From: Campylobacter massiliensis
GTDB lineage: Bacteria > Campylobacterota > Campylobacteria > Campylobacterales > Campylobacteraceae
Assembly: GCF_014253065.1 (NCBI RefSeq)
Contig: NZ_JACLZK010000002.1
Location: 434,001 to 498,000, forward strand
Reading direction: 5' to 3'
Length of the DNA stretch: 64,000 nucleotides
Position numbers and translations under genes: made by a program. Under the pieces are notes generated by a model. It was given only the letters and a program-made list of their open reading frames with translations, ran no database searches and had not been told where the DNA came from. This document shows, piece by piece, positions 63,587 through 64,000 of the stretch; positions within the stretch are counted from its first letter, which is position 1, and each line of letters opens with the position of its first letter.

Positions 63587-63921
63587 TTTCTCTCCTTATA
63601 TTTTTTCTTAAAATTAAAAAATTATTCTACTACTTTCAAAGTTAAATAAAATTGAAATTTAGCATAAACTTAGCTTTAAAAGCAAAATTTGATCCAAATT
63701 TATACAAGTCTGCGAATGAAAATATAAAAATTCCGTTTATAGTGGAAAAACGAGGTAAAAAAGGAATAAATTCGTATGAAGAAACGGTATAAATTTAATC
63801 CAAATTTGTACCGCTCCGAGTTAAATTTAACGACTGAATTTTAAACGCTTCGCCGAGTCAAATTTAACCCGGCGAGGTTTTATCAAATTTAAGCCGCAGA
63901 TTTTAGTTCGCGGCCTCAAAT
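63587..63921. other. Gene-free stretch upstream of the second chemoreceptor
   Basis: 335 bp. The left part is AT-rich and should hold the promoter of the chemoreceptor gene. The right part has several AAATTT motifs and two hairpins near the end of the next gene: TCGCCG/CGGCGA (63850-63875) and GCCGC/GCGGC (around 63893-63914), either of which may terminate the minus-strand gene that ends at 63922. Confidence 0.45.
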
Positions 63922-64000
63922 TTAAGCGAATTTCGGATCGCTAAATGCCGTTAGCTCAGGCTCCTTACCCGTAAATTTCTCGATATTTACGAGCGCGGTG
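63922..64000 (-). CDS. C-terminal end of an unidentified protein (cut by window edge)
   Basis: A frame open from the right edge ends at TAA 63922-63924; the visible tail reads VNIEKFTGKEPELTAFSDP then KFA. Twenty-five residues are too few to name the protein. It is on the minus strand and followed by terminator-like hairpins, which supports a genuine gene end. Confidence 0.45.
   Translation of the reverse strand, partial: TALVNIEKFTGKEPELTAFSDPKFA

Noticed and set aside
1-64000. tRNA and rRNA genes
   Set aside because: Reading both strands I found no tRNA-like cloverleaf with TTCRA arm or rRNA segment; gene-free gaps are mostly short and AT-rich. A tRNAscan or Rfam search would be needed to exclude small RNAs.

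Overview
The window is one contiguous piece of an epsilonproteobacterial (Campylobacterota) chromosome, most likely a Campylobacter of the hydrogen-using oral group (C. rectus/C. showae-like). The species is an inference. Support comes from the gene families (hydABCDE, three tandem metQ genes, AcnB, dCache chemoreceptors), from the mtaB-mscS-aroB-COG3400-tgt-corA order that I recall from C. jejuni, and from Campylobacter-style promoters (a strong TATAAT -10 with no clear -35). I saw no rRNA, tRNA, CRISPR array, transposase or prophage gene. The hexamer AAATTT, usually as TCAAATTT or TAAATTTGA, is strikingly frequent inside and between genes.

Left part (1-16.6 kb, minus strand): a complete nickel-iron hydrogenase locus. 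hydABCDE-hypF forms a tight operon encoding the Tat-exported small subunit, the large subunit, cytochrome b, the maturation endopeptidase and HydE. nikR (nickel-responsive repressor) follows with its own promoter, then nhaA with two membrane-protein genes, then hypBCDEA. Structural genes, metal-centre assembly and nickel sensing thus lie within about 16 kb. The hydA leader has two overlapping dyads that could form alternative structures or operators.

Middle (17-37 kb): fumC; pbpC with an alpha-2-macroglobulin gene; valS; a 47-residue membrane protein; meso-diaminopimelate dehydrogenase; and the methionine ABC transporter metNI with three metQ paralogues. Between metI and metQ sits an AT-rich cassette: an ArsP-type permease broken by a frameshift and a divergent ArsR regulator. 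The first metQ has a long leader with a 19-codon Met-containing peptide and mutually exclusive hairpins, one of which hides the ribosome binding site. metQ2 and metQ3 each follow an identical 42-bp hairpin.

Right part (37-64 kb): dedA; a membrane protein, mog, an FtsH-like AAA protein without its HEXXH protease motif, mtaB, mscS, aroB and a TrkA-type protein (minus strand); tgt and corA (plus strand); a MacAB/outer-membrane-factor efflux operon; an AEC permease; an operon of a small methionine/lysine-rich exported protein with a response regulator and histidine kinase; acnB; an O6-methylguanine methyltransferase; a small DMT permease; and two paralogous dCache chemoreceptors. Both ends cut through minus-strand genes.

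Most interesting observations: the metQ1 leader (possible translational attenuator), the MrpX-like Met-rich protein with its own two-component system (possible oxidant or metal sensing), the protease-dead FtsH homologue, the cassette splitting the methionine transporter, and the nested dyads before hydA.
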